In this document: piece after piece, positions 21,929 to 32,906 of the stretch
How positions within the stretch are numbered: position 1 is the stretch's first letter
How the letters are laid out: each line of letters opens with the position of its first letter
Translations under genes and position numbers: made by a program
Assembly (NCBI GenBank): GCA_029891385.1
Contig: CM057228.1
Location: 37,141,023 to 37,205,022, forward strand
Reading direction: 5' to 3'
DNA: 64,000 bases
Source of the DNA: Erythroxylum novogranatense
Lineage: Eukaryota > Streptophyta > Magnoliopsida > Malpighiales > Erythroxylaceae
The notes under the pieces: model-generated
What the model saw: the letters and a program-made list of their open reading frames with translations, nothing else
Told to the model about the DNA's origin: nothing
Databases searched by the model: none

Positions 21929-23059
21929 TTAAAGTTTATTTTCCAGCAAGAAACTCGAAAGTTGGTGAAAAAGGAGACCAATTAATGCCAGCCAAATACC
22001 CACCAAAATCTCTATACTTGCGCCAATCTTGGAGCTACTAGAGAAGTCAATTTTGTACTTGGTAGACATATTAGCATGTAAAATCCCCCATTTTGGAACA
22101 CCATGCTGCTTCTCCTCCTCCTCCTCCTTATCAACCAACTCATAAATGTACACCTCTTGGGCACCTTCTTTTCTTAAAGGAGTCCCCAAACCAGACTTCA
22201 GGTGCGATATCAAACCCTTTATATACATCTCAGCTAATACTGGCGTTGCGTCAACCTCGCCGGAGCTCGGCCAACCGGTCTCCGTAACAATCACCGGAAT
22301 ATTCTCGTGACCGGCCACTGCCAGGGACGTAATGACAGCATCGAGCATCATGTCGAAAAGGTTCCGGTACCTGACTCCAGTGACCCAATCGTCCCTGAAA
22401 TTAAAGGGATGATCTTGGAACAAAGCAAAGACTAAGGGAATCTGTGAGTTGATCCTGTACAAGTCGTAAGGGTAAAGATTCACCAAGAAGGACGAATTTG
22501 TCTCTTCCAAGAACTGAAGCAACGGCGTGATCACGAGTTCATCGAGCGGCTCGCAGAACGTTGCAGAAGAAGGCGGAAACGGCGTGGTGACGAGGGTGGG
22601 GAAAGAGAAAGTGGTGGAGACGGATACTTTCTTGATGCCGAGGTCGCGTAGCGCCAAGTGGACGTTCCTGATTGCAGGGACGAGGAACTGAGAAAGGTGA
22701 GTGACGGCGTCGTTTCCGACGGAGATGAGGGAGATTTTGGAGCGAGGGTAGAAAGGAAGCAGGTGACCGTACAACCATCGGAGAGCGAGGGAACGGTTGG
22801 CGGCGAGGGGAGGGAGGAGGATGTTTGGGATGGAGAGGAGGAGAGAGGTGTTGCTGAATGAGAATGATCGGATTAGTTTTGGGTCAGGGTTGGGGAGGCG
22901 GACCGAGTGGAGGCGAAGGGCGGAGATGGCGGAAGCAATTCTGTCCGCCGACTGTGAGGGATGGGGAGGGGCGTTGTAGGTGACTCCGATGACGGGAAGA
23001 GAAGCGACGTTGGAGTAGAAGAGGAAGTTGAGAGCGATGAAGCAGAAGAGGACATTCAT
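21929..23059 (-). CDS. GH17 glucan endo-1,3-beta-glucosidase-like protein with atypical catalytic motif
   Basis: This is an intact single-exon frame of 376 aa from the chosen ATG (23057-23059). A start 14 codons upstream (23101) is possible, but the downstream Met begins a clean signal peptide (MNVLFCFIALNFLFYS). GH17 landmarks are VIGVTYNAPPHPSQS at the mature N-terminus, SVRLPNPD, ISLISVGNDAVTH, NLYPYDLY, and VTETGWPSSGE containing the nucleophile Glu. The usual acid/base motif VGNE is VGND here (Asp117). The C-terminal FNEN-type segment is also altered (ELVDKEEEEE). The tail ILVGIWLALIGLLFHQL after a Ser-rich stretch looks like a GPI-anchor signal, so a secreted wall or plasma-membrane protein is likely. 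Family members cleave or bind callose-type beta-1,3-glucan; activity here is uncertain. It is divergent to the WLIM2 gene. Confidence 0.9.
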   Translation of the reverse strand: MNVLFCFIALNFLFYSNVASLPVIGVTYNAPPHPSQSADRIASAISALRLHSVRLPNPDPKLIRSFSFSNTSLLLSIPNILLPPLAANRSLALRWLYGHLLPFYPRSKISLISVGNDAVTHLSQFLVPAIRNVHLALRDLGIKKVSVSTTFSFPTLVTTPFPPSSATFCEPLDELVITPLLQFLEETNSSFLVNLYPYDLYRINSQIPLVFALFQDHPFNFRDDWVTGVRYRNLFDMMLDAVITSLAVAGHENIPVIVTETGWPSSGEVDATPVLAEMYIKGLISHLKSGLGTPLRKEGAQEVYIYELVDKEEEEEKQHGVPKWGILHANMSTKYKIDFSSSSKIGASIEILVGIWLALIGLLFHQLSSFLLENKL

Positions 23060-23678
23060 GGCTTCGACTTGCGAGAGAGGAAGAGCGGGGTCAGTGGTCA
23101 CTGTAACTGTAACTGTTTGGACTTTGGGTTGTTCTTAAGTGGGTCCCTTCCCTTCTGGTTGCTAGCCGTTTGATTGTGAACGGCGTAAATCGGCTTGATC
23201 TTGCGATGGCGGGAAGGGGCGGTTGAGTTTGATGGTTTTAATATACATTTAACCCATCATTCCACGTCGAATGAGAGAGAAAATCGGGACGATCCGTTCC
23301 GTATTCGTGCTTCTCCAGTTTTCCGCTTCCTCCCAAGAATTCATTCAATCCTGCTTCTTTTTCCTGCATACGTTAACTTTAACTTGGTGGGATCCACATC
23401 CACTCGCGGTTAAAAATGATAAGGCAAGGCGTGAAGCCGACAATATTATATTTCCATACCATCAAGCGGCATGTGGCATGATAAGTCGCATGGCATGCCA
23501 TTGAAATATTAGTGGTTACAAATTTTGTAAATTGTTATTTACCCTATAAATTAATTAGGCACAAGTTACACATTATGTGCCCCATTTGCCTTTGCCATTT
23601 TAAGATTAAGAAACCATACGCAAGAAGACTACGTACATTGTTCGTTTGTTTTCCGTACGTGCAAATTCCATGTCGTTT
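23060..23678. promoter_or_regulatory. upstream region of the GH17 gene
   Basis: This non-coding stretch must hold the minus-strand GH17 promoter and 5' UTR. I cannot point to a confident TATA box. The overlapping short open frames here are antisense or low-significance. Confidence 0.4.
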
Positions 23679-24312
23679 TGTTTATTATTTAGTTTCCGAA
23701 CAGATTTCTGTGTCGTTTTATTATGTTGAAACTAAAACTGAGACTGCGCGAGAAAAGTTCGGATCTTCTGTTCAATTTTATAATGTCTTATTTTGTTTTA
23801 CAAATCTCAGTCATTTATTCATGTAGATCCTATGTAAATCTCATATAAATAAACATGAAATTTGTATAAATAAATAGCTAAAATTTATGAGATTTTATTT
23901 ATTATTTAGTTTCCGAAAAGATTTATGTGTCGTTTTATTATGTTGAGACTGAAATTGCACAAGAAAAGTTCGGATCTTCTGTTCAATTTTATAATATCTT
24001 ATTTTGTTCTACAAATCTCAGTCATTTATTCATGCAGATCATGTGTAAATCTCATATAAATAAACATAAAATTTGTATAAATAAATATCTAAAATTTATG
24101 AGATTTTGTTTATTATTTAGTTTCCAAAAAGATTTCTGTGTCGTTTTATTATGTTGAGACTGAGACTGCGCAAGAAAAGTTCAGATCTTCTGTTCAATTT
24201 TATAATGTCTTATTTTGTTCTACAAATCTCAGTCATTTATTCATGTAGATCCTGTGTAAATCTCATATAAATAAACATGAAATTTGTATAAATAAATAGC
24301 TAAAATTTATGG
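23679..24312. repeat. three tandem copies of a 205-217 bp unit in a divergent promoter region
   Basis: The units start 'tttattatttagtttcc' at about 23680, 23897 and 24108. Each runs through 'tgtgtcgttttattatgttga', 'agaaaagttc.gatcttctgttc', 'caaatctcagtcatttattc' and 'aaatttgtataaataaat'. The three copies are about 95% alike by eye. The array lies between the divergent GH17 and WLIM2 genes. Confidence 0.92.
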
Positions 24313-24559
24313 GACAAACCAAGATATCATAATATTGAACAGAAAATTTTGTGCCACGCAAGAAAGCATTTTTTTTAATGGAGATAAAAACGACCTCGTT
24401 TTCCTAGTAAAGACTGCATGCAATAAATTTTTTCCAAATTTCGTTTTCCGGCAAATTTATGCCGGATACTGTTGTGGATGACATAGAAATAACCTCGTAA
24501 ATGGTAAAGGAGTTGTCGTTGGACAAGACAAACCAAGTAGTAAAGTGCTCAAGGCTTGG

Positions 24560-24896
24560 ACCCCAGTTGTTCCAGCTAAGAAGATATTTCCCTCTCTCTG
24601 CGCTCCGCGCAATCCAATTGTTTATATTTTATAAACATAAATATCAAACTTCTTCTTTCTCTCTCTATAATCACTAATCATCATCATCCACTTCGCAGCA
24701 TCCGCTAGCGCCTAAAAGCACCCAATAATCGCTCCCGCTCCATTCCCTTTATAGTTGCCAAATTTTCTTCTTTGTTCCTAGCTGACCTCTCTCACCTCGC
24801 TTTGCTTCTTCCACCTTCTCATTTCTTTCTTCTCCGTAGTTTTACCATTCTTCTTTCAGATCGAGAGCCTCAGTCTTAGACTCAATCTCATTGAGG
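24560..24896 (+). promoter_or_regulatory. WLIM2 core promoter and first non-coding exon
   Basis: A CCAAT box at about 24613 and a TATA-like TATATTTTATAAACA at about 24625 precede a CT-rich leader ('cttctttctctctctataatc'), a common plant transcription-start context. A GT donor at about 24897 ('gaggtacgcc') and an acceptor near 25286 ('cttgtcag') suggest a 5'-UTR intron of about 390 bp before the ATG. Confidence 0.55.
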
Positions 24897-25314
24897 TACG
24901 CCTACATCTGTGAATGACTTCCCCATTTCTGGATCTCTGTATATTTACTAGTTGATCTGTTTTTGTTGCTTTATGTTTGCTTATGTTTGATAGGTTATGT
25001 GGGTTTGGCTTTTTTAGGTACCTGCATTTATTCGAAAGTGTCAGATCGGTTACATATGTTTGGGAAAGTTAAATCTATGTTTAGGAGATACCCTTTAAAG
25101 CACATTGAAAATGAAGATTTGCGCCATATATAAAGATTTCAAACTTCAATTCTTTTCTGTACCTTCATTCTCCATTAGATTAAAGCTTGCTTTTTGGAGC
25201 AACTGATGCTTATAAATGGGTTTGCTCTAAATCTGATCCGGGGTTATGTGATCGGTAGGTTGTGTTGAGGAGGTAAGTTACTTGTCAGATCCGAGGCACA
25301 AACTCCTAGCTACT

Positions 25315-28300
25315 ATGTCTTTTACGGGGACTCAACAGAAATGCAAAGCCTGCGAAAAGACTGTGTATCCTATGGAACTTCTATCGGCGGATGGTATTAA
25401 TTATCACAAGTCTTGCTTCAAATGCTTTCACTGCAAAGGCACCTTAAAGGTAGCATCTTTATCTTTACCATTACTGATCCTGCTCTTTTATGGTTTCTTT
25501 GTGAATTTGGTTTAGTAGCTTAAGTGTTGCACTATTTAGGCTATTGGAATGTATAAAATTATGGGATTACACTTCGATCAAGCTACCAAGTTATGCGCTA
25601 ATAGTTGTTGTCAGTAAATTGGTTAGGTTGAAAGCAGGAGTGTATTAATTTGGCTGTTCATTGTTTCTTTCTTGAGTAACAGATACTTGAATAACAGTTA
25701 TTGCTCATCCCAGTTACGGAACTATTTATTTCTTGAATTGTTTGTATTTTATACCCTTAGGGGTTATTAGAATCATATCGCTATCAGATTGCTGCTGACT
25801 TCAACACATGATTTTTTAACTTTCAGCTAAGCAATTATTCTTCCATGGAAGGTGTACTGTACTGTAAACCTCATTTTGAGCAGTTGTTTAAGGAGACAGG
25901 TAGTTTCAACAAAAACTTCCAGTCCCGTAAGTCTCTTATTTTTGTCAACATAAATTTCTATGTTCAATTTTTGTATAATTAAACTTTAGGTCTTCAATTA
26001 TCTAATAATTTCAATTTTCAACAGCTGCAAAATCAGCTGAGAAGTTGACTCCTGAACTGGTGAGGATCCTTATTACGACATACTTATTTGACATTTATTT
26101 TGATTTTAAAGTTTTATTATAATGTGTTTTCTAAGTTAGTGGAGATGCCTTTAACTCTCAATAGCTTGTGCTGGTTTCAGACAAGGTCACCCAGCAAAGC
26201 TGCTAGCATGTTCTCTGGAACACAAGAAAAATGTGCAACTTGTGGCAAAACTGCTTATCCACTGGAGAAGGTAAAATTTCATGATATACTGGTTCATTTT
26301 ATTTAATATTATGATCTGATTAGCTTCTCCAGATTCTTTTGAATGCCTGAACCAGTTAAGTTTCCTGTCTGATTCAGATATTAATGGCACAAACTGAGAT
26401 TAATGGGAAGATTTGTTAACTTAATCTTTTGACTAAAACAGTCACGTTAAAGTCAAAACGTGGGGCAGAAAAGAGCATTTGTCTCAACTGGATGAAGAAA
26501 CATATGATTGAGTGCATCGCTTTCTATATGGATTAATTTTATCCCAAGTGATACTGTTTTGCTTAATGCTGCAAAACAAATTGGCAAGGGCAATTTTGTT
26601 ATAAATGAAAGATATCAAAAATGGGTAATAGAATGGATTGACAAGTCATGTTGATAGCTACATCTGGCATGAATGGAACATTAAGCAAAGCAGGAGTGTG
26701 ATAGGTTCCAGGAAAAACAGGTAAGAAAAATGGTATGTTGCTATTGATTTGCTATAAACGAATACAAAATAGTCTGGTTTCGAGGATCCAGAACCTCCAG
26801 CCTATGGCTCACACACTTACAATATACTCAATACTCCTCTCCCTTATGCCTATTGCTTATTTATACCAAGAATCATTATTCCTAACAGATTCGGTTAGTA
26901 AACAACCAATCATAAGGTTGTCAGCCACCTTCCCGCAACCAACAACATATACGTGTATATATATATATATATATATTTACTATATATGTAAATTCATTGC
27001 TGAGTCTATCAATACTCCCCCCATCAGCTTCACCTTGTCCTCAAGGTGAAAGTCGGAAAGTCTAGCATTTATGTCTTCATATAGTTCCCATGTAGCATCT
27101 CTTCCACTTCATTTCCTTCCACCTCCTCCTCCTGTCCTGTTTCTTCATCCACGACTGCCAAAACTTGGAGCTCTACCTTTTTGCATCGGTGGCCTGGGCT
27201 GAATTTCTCATCGCATCTAAAACAAAGCCCTTTAGCCTTTTTGTCTTCTAAATCACTCACCGTCAACCTCCTAAATCCTCCCCTGTTATGACTTCTGCCT
27301 TCTTCCATAGTTTTATGCCTAGTTTCCATAGTGGCCCAATTATTAGCTAACTCCTCCTCCTTTCTCCATTATCATCTTTGTCGCTTCTAGCCCCATGTTC
27401 CCCAACCTTGTGCTCGCACTGCACCCCAATCTGCCATTTTAATTTGCTCATTCTTCTAAAATTTTCCTCCACCTGTTGGGCTAGCTCCATCATCTCTGCC
27501 AAATTTCGAGGTTTAAAGATCTGCACTCTAACCGAATCTCTTCCACCAATCCGTTCGAAATGTGCTCTCAAGCACAAAGATCGTAACTTTCCGGTGGGGG
27601 TCATGCGAGTTCCGAAATTTACCCATATATTCTCGCCACCGTCCCCATTTGCTTCACCCCAACAAGCGTTGACACTGTGTCCTTCATGCGCCGGTGAAAC
27701 TTCGAGTCACTAGCTTTTTACACTCCTCCCACCACAATAGGTCGACGTCCTTCTACCCATCGGAACCACGTTAATGCTTCCTTCTCTAGACTCATCCCAA
27801 CCAGTTCCATCTTCTCTGCCTCCGAAAACCTCCCTACTGAAAAAAATCGATCCACACGGTAGATCCACCCATCGGGATCATCACCGCTAAAGATGGGCAT
27901 TTCAATCCGTCTAGGCTTGCAATCGCGCCTCCACTCAGGTGGTCGGGGGTCGTCTCCGACGTGCTCCCTTCTCCAGCGCTCTTCACGCCGGGACCCCTCA
28001 GCTTCGCGATAACCCCTCATTTCGTGGTCTGCCCTAGCCTTACCGGTGTCATGCTCCTCCCTTCTTGCGTCCTCACCGTCGCACCAAGTCTCCCTTCGAT
28101 TTCGTCCCTCCTCCATCTCTCTCCCGTGCCCTAAATGGCCCCCGACTAATTGTTTAATTGTCGGGTCGTACCCGATTGGTATATGGAGCCCCGCGGGTCG
28201 CCCATGGTCTTCTGAAGCCAACCCGACTCACCCAGCAGCCCTTCCTTCATGACCCGTCTCTGTCCCCGTATAAACATCATCCTTAGTCTCATCTCTTCGG

Positions 28301-29556
28301 CCTCTCCTCATTCCCGTCATCGAGGACTCGCCTTCCACCATTTTCGCTGGGTTATGAGGTGCTAGATCTGGGCGCGCTTGGAGGGTGGTGATCGCCTGCA
28401 TCAGCTGGTCGAACCTCCTACTGATTTCGTCCTTCAGCTCCCCCTTTAGCCCTTCGAGCTTCTGATTAACTTCCGCCCTCCACGATTCACGCTCCATTTG
28501 CAACCCTACTTTGATTTCTTCCAATTCTTTTTCCAGAACGTTCAACTTTGTATCCTACTTCTTCGCTGCCATTTCCAGGACCGTATGCTCTGATACCAGT
28601 TGATAGGTTCCAGGAAAAACAGGTAAGAAAAATGGTATGTTGCTATTGATTTGCTATAAACGAATACAAAATAGTCTGGTTTCGAGGATTCAGAACCTCC
28701 AGCCTATGGCTCACACACTTACAATATACTCAATACCCCTCTCCCTTATGCCTATTGCTTATTTATACCAAGAATCTGTTATTCCTAACAGATTCGGTTA
28801 GCTGACAACCAATCATAAGGTTGTCAGCCACCTTCCCGCAACCAACAACATATTCGTGTATATATATATATATATATTTACTATATATGTAAATTCATTG
28901 CTGAGTCTATCAGAGTGCTTCATAAACATGTTCTGATCTGATTAGTTCGTTGTAAGTTTGGTCAATTGTGCTGTATGTGTGCTGTATGTATTATATCTAT
29001 GTTAACATGGTCTAGGTTGGACGGTTATACAATGGTAGTAAGAACTGAGGAAGTTGCTTTAGCTGGGGATAATTTTCATGAAGTTTGTTGTGTATTGGTT
29101 TGGAGGACAAAATTTGGCCAGTCAGACATACTTAAGCTCTACTGAATGACACTGGGAATCACCAGAAATATTTTCTTTTCTCCAGCTCCTCATGTTTAAT
29201 AAGTTTCAAATCAATTAGATAAACAGACATGACCCAGTATAGAGTTAAATAAATGGTCAAACTAGTACTTTATCTTCTTGTACTTGTACTCTCCTTGGGG
29301 TTCACTTCTTTATCTGCAGGTAACAGTGGAGAGCCAAGCTTATCACAAATCATGCTTCAAGTGCTCACATGGTGGATGTGCTATATCCCCGTCAAATTAT
29401 GCAGCCCTGGAGGGTGTGTTGTATTGCAAACATCATTTCTCGCAACTCTTTAAGGAGAAGGGGAGCTACAATCACCTTATCAAGTCAGCATCAATGAAGC
29501 GTGCAGCTACCGCCGCCGCCGCCGCCGCCGCTGCCGCTGCTGTGCCCGAAACCTGA
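25315..29556 (+). CDS. WLIM2: LIM domain-containing protein WLIM2-like (two LIM domains)
   Basis: Five coding exons: 25315-25449, 25827-25926, 26025-26059, 26181-26270 and 29320-29556, all with GT/AG borders and joining in frame to 198 aa. LIM1 begins KCKACEKTVYPMELLSADG and continues through HKSCFKCFHCKGTLK and GVLYCKPHF. A linker (SAEKLTPEL..RSPSKAAS) leads to LIM2, starting KCATCGKTAYPLEK with KSCFKCSHGGC and VLYCKHHF. The zinc-binding Cys/His set looks complete. The C-terminus has a ten-Ala run and ends VPET, as in plant WLIM2 proteins, which are broadly expressed actin-bundling proteins that also enter the nucleus. The fourth coding intron is about 3.05 kb because a 2.2-kb LTR element sits in it, antisense to the gene. 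Confidence 0.95.
26699..27011 (-). repeat. left LTR (3') of gag-only element
   Basis: A 313-bp sequence with TGATAGG...CTATCA ends, including a (TA)n run at about 26957-26975. It differs from the right LTR by only a handful of substitutions and small indels. Confidence 0.95.
27069..28545 (-). pseudogene. Ty3/gypsy-type gag with CCHC zinc knuckle
   Basis: The minus-strand frame starts at 28545 (MNVLEKELEEIKVGLQ, a coiled-coil-like N-terminus rich in Glu/Lys). A single in-frame TGA at 28228-28230 interrupts it, then the same frame continues to 27718 through CKPRRIEMPIFSGDDPDGWI and LVGMSLEKEALTWFRWVEG, the core of retrotransposon gag. Two frameshifts lead to NLAEMMELAQQVEENFR and finally LCFRCDEKFSPGHRCKK, a CX2CX4HX3-4C zinc knuckle. 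The ancestral protein would have been close to 490 aa. The single nonsense change and two frameshifts suggest recent decay, in agreement with the similar LTRs. Confidence 0.88.
28601..28912 (-). repeat. right LTR (5') of gag-only element
   Basis: A 312-bp partner of 26699-27011. It is the upstream LTR because the tRNA-iMet-type PBS abuts it at 28589-28600. Confidence 0.95.
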
Positions 29557-30436
29557 TCATCCTATCCTAAAAAGTTTCATGTCTATTTGTGTGGTTGGCT
29601 TTATGTGTTTCTTTTAAGGTGTGTTTTCTTCCCCCCTTCCCCTCTGCCAACTAAACCTGCGTAACTTGACTCTCCCCACCTTTTGTCATATGTTGTGTTT
29701 GATTGATAGAACGTGATGACAATGCACATTCTTGGCAACTGTAAAATTCCATTTGGAGCATCAAACTTGGGTGCTATTGGTGCCCCCGCCATTAATTTTA
29801 TCCGGTTCTTAAAAGGGCTTGATAGAGGGCATAGTGTCATTGTGTATGTATCGTTTTACTTTTGGGGTCTATCTTCTTTGTCGAAATTCTCATGTGAAAT
29901 GTGTTAGACGGGAAAGGGCATTGCAGTAGTTCTCGGAACTCATGCAATGTCAAGCCCAAGATGCCGGTTCAACTTGGCGGTTGGAAAATCAATTTTCCAT
30001 ACGTAGAATCAAATACACAGACACAATGGCAGATTCATAGTCATAAAATGGTAATTATTTTGTATGGTATTATTGAATCAAGGCGCTACCGGCAGTCGAA
30101 TTTCCGAGTTTCTTGGCTGAAAATAAACAAATAAATAAAAAACGCTGGTATGAGAATTTTCAATAGCTATTTTAAATTTCTATTAAGAAGCACGTGTACG
30201 TGTTGGCTTAAATCCCTTTTCTTCGTCATACCTCATACGAGACTTGGCTTATTCTTATTGTCAAGTAAGCTGATTATGATGGTACACGCGGGTCTAAGTC
30301 ACCTTACAAAGTAGGAACATCCTCCCGTTTTGCCACCGTAACATACTACGCCGCCATTTGAAGTGTGTCTATGACTTATGAAGTCGCTCAAGTCCAAAAC
30401 TAATCCACTTTCAACTGTCAACTGCGAGCCCAAAAC
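29557..30436. other. spacer: WLIM2 3' UTR and promoter of the ARM-repeat gene
   Basis: The WLIM2 3' UTR should occupy roughly the first 350 bp. The rest contains no recognisable coding sequence. No TATA box can be assigned confidently for the downstream gene. Confidence 0.45.
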
Positions 30437-32906
30437 ATGTCGAATTCCTTGACAAGGCTCCATGATCATCTACTCAAGTAAGCTCCTTCGGAAACATCTA
30501 TATATATATATGAGATCAGTTTAAATGCTCATGTCAAATTTGTGATAGTCTTTGCAACTTGCAGGTTAAGAGGGTTACTGCTGGAGGATCTCTCCAGGAC
30601 ACACTACACACCATCCGAAGGCTCCGCCATCTCTGTGAAATCCCTACTCCAATCTCTTCTCTCCAATGGGAACCCTAACCCTAACGTCTCTGAGAAGCAG
30701 CTCCAATATTCAATCAAGGATTTTGGTCTAGCATGTGCTTTGTTGGCTTCCTCTCGGTCCTCAACTCACGAACTACTGTCCTGGATCCCCGAGGGCCTGT
30801 CCGTTTCGGCGAAATCTGCTTTCTCTGACCTCTCCAGGGCTTATTGTGCCAGTGGTTTGGGAACTGAAGAGCTTTCCGGATTGGAGTGTGGGTTAGTGAG
30901 TGAAGAAAAGAGATTGGTGGTGGAATTGATGCCTGAAGTCTTGCCGCTGTTGAAAGATAGGGTTAAGGAGAGTTCGATTGATAAGAGTGTTGATGGTGAC
31001 GAGGTCTGCGCCGCAACTGCTAGGGTTCCTGTTGGATACGCGATTTTGGCTGCTTATCAGTTCAGATGGTTCGTTACTCAGGTTTGGCGCCTTTTTCTTT
31101 TTTAACTTTCACTTCTCCATAAGTGTTGTTGCTAGTTTGGGGAAATAGAGATTTCATATTTGTTTATTTTGCAGGTTGAGTATCCACATTTGGGAAAATT
31201 GTGTACTCTGGTGATTCCTTGTGGATTGACTGCACTTGATCATTGGTCTCCGGAGATCAAAGTATGTTCTTCCTTGAACTATCTTCCCTTTTCTCATCGT
31301 ATGTGATTGATAACACTTGATCATTGGTGTATTGTGCTCTTTTCTGTTTCTTGGTTACAGGGGCAGGGTATGATTAGCTTCATACATCTAGGGAAAAATG
31401 TTAATACCGCCGAGCTTGTTATGTATGGAGATGTGATTCTTGATGCTTGTTGCCAGAATATTGCCTCATCTGATGAGATTTGGCCTTATGTAGTTGAGAT
31501 GTCGGTGTTACTTGTGAGTTGTATCCAGCGAGGTAATCCTCGTAGCCAGTGGTATGCATCCTACCTTTGGGAAACGCAAGTTATGTGGATATGATAGTTT
31601 TGAACTGCATATACACAATATATTATTAAGTATTGTTCATAATCTTTTCTTTCTGGTCTCTTACCTTTTTGTATAGGTTTGAGAGGATGCTGAATGAGAT
31701 GCTTGGTCATTTAGAGCGTCAACCAAGGAATAAGGATCGACGCATCGCATGGCTTAAATATATTGAACCACTTCTCTGTGAGGTTGGGGTCTTTTTGTTG
31801 GCACATTTTAGGCGGATGTTCCCTCTTTTCTTTCAGTGGATGCATGCTGATGATGATCAAACAGTTTTACTGGTGAGTGCAAGTTGTCCAATATGTGTTA
31901 ATTTTCAAAGAGTTGGTGGTTCTATCATATTCTCACTATGTAGACTCAGATGTGCTTTATGAATGAAACTTCGTAAAATAAAATTGTCAGTAAAATCTCC
32001 TTTAGGTAACAATTTTTTAAAGAACGAAAGATGCCAAGATGCCATTCACTGTTTAGGGGAGCATTTATCTGTTTATGAGCTTGTTTTGCTCAAATTTTTG
32101 TGGACCCTTGCAAAGAATGCTAAAGTATATTGGATGCTGCTCGTTTTGCTCTTCTGCAGGTTCTTAAACAAATTCGGACAGTTATAAAGTTAACATGGAT
32201 AAGGAACACACCATATGTTGAGAGGTGAACCAAATTATAATCTATCAACTCCATTTCTAAATTAAATGTCAATATACAACTCTTTGATTATGAAAGTATG
32301 TTGAAAAATGTTCACTGACTTCCGATTGTCAGTCAATATTCAGAAAATTTGAAAACCTTTTTTTTAATGATGTTTCTTCCGAAGTAAAATTGATGATCGA
32401 GGATTTCACGTAAAATCCATATCCTCTTGTTTCTTGTGGAACCACTTGCTGTATTAATGATCCTGAAGTTGCAGCTCCAAACCTATTCTGTTGCTGATCT
32501 TTCATGTGATTCCCTTCATCAAGCATGTAATGTCAGGATTAAATTTTCGCATCTTTGGCTGCAGATTGGTCAATGAACTTGTTGTGCTGTACAAGGAAGC
32601 AGCATTAAGAATAGCTTGTGAAGAAATTAGAACAACTATTCTTGAGATATTGTTATTGATCCAGCGGTAAAGATTGATAGTTATTGTCTTCGTTATTGCC
32701 TTATGTTATTTTTTGTTCGTTGACGTCATATTTTTCGCTAAAAAACTGCTGTCTTACATGATATTATCGCAAGATGCAAGGGCCCCCAATTTGAAGCATG
32801 CTGGGACAAGTACAAGGATGATCTGAATTTGGTCACTCTAAATTCGTCTTTAAGCAGAAATATGTTGACCAATGTCTGTTTGCAGTTAGAAGAGACTCGG
32901 TGTTAA
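30437..32906 (+). CDS. ARM-repeat protein, TTI2-like (similar to Arabidopsis At2g39910 type)
   Basis: Eight exons join in frame: 30437-30477, 30565-31081, 31175-31261, 31361-31551, 31677-31872, 32160-32224, 32565-32666 and 32774-32906, giving 443 aa. The protein starts MSNSLTRLHDHLLK. It is helical throughout with segments such as LGKLCTLVIPCGLTALDHWS and PEIKGQGMISFIHLG, which fit the TTI2 (Tti2/DUF2454) pattern of a proline-flanked helical repeat followed by 'GL.LL..LL'. TTI2 works with TEL2 and TTI1 as a co-chaperone complex for PI3K-like kinases. The TTI2 assignment rests on pattern similarity; the plant ARM-repeat homology is the safer statement. Intron 7 uses a weak-looking acceptor (cgcaag). 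A 35-bp imperfect duplication overlaps the stop codon. Confidence 0.78.

Larger units (their letters stand above)
26699..28912 (-). mobile_element. gag-only LTR retrotransposon (TR-GAG-like) in the WLIM2 intron
   Basis: Near-identical LTRs (26699-27011 and 28601-28912) are flanked by an exact GAGTG duplication (26694-26698 and 28913-28917). On the minus strand the PBS TGGTATCAGAGC follows the right LTR directly (28589-28600) and a G-rich tract (GATGGGGGGAGTA) precedes the left LTR (about 27013-27025). The 1.59-kb interior encodes only a Ty3/gypsy-type gag. No protease, RT, RNase H or integrase piece is present. This is the structure described in plants as TR-GAG, a non-autonomous group that must borrow pol. 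Confidence 0.93.

Noticed and set aside
22539..22979. Several open frames on both strands within the GH17 gene
   Set aside because: These are shadows of a GC-rich intact coding sequence.
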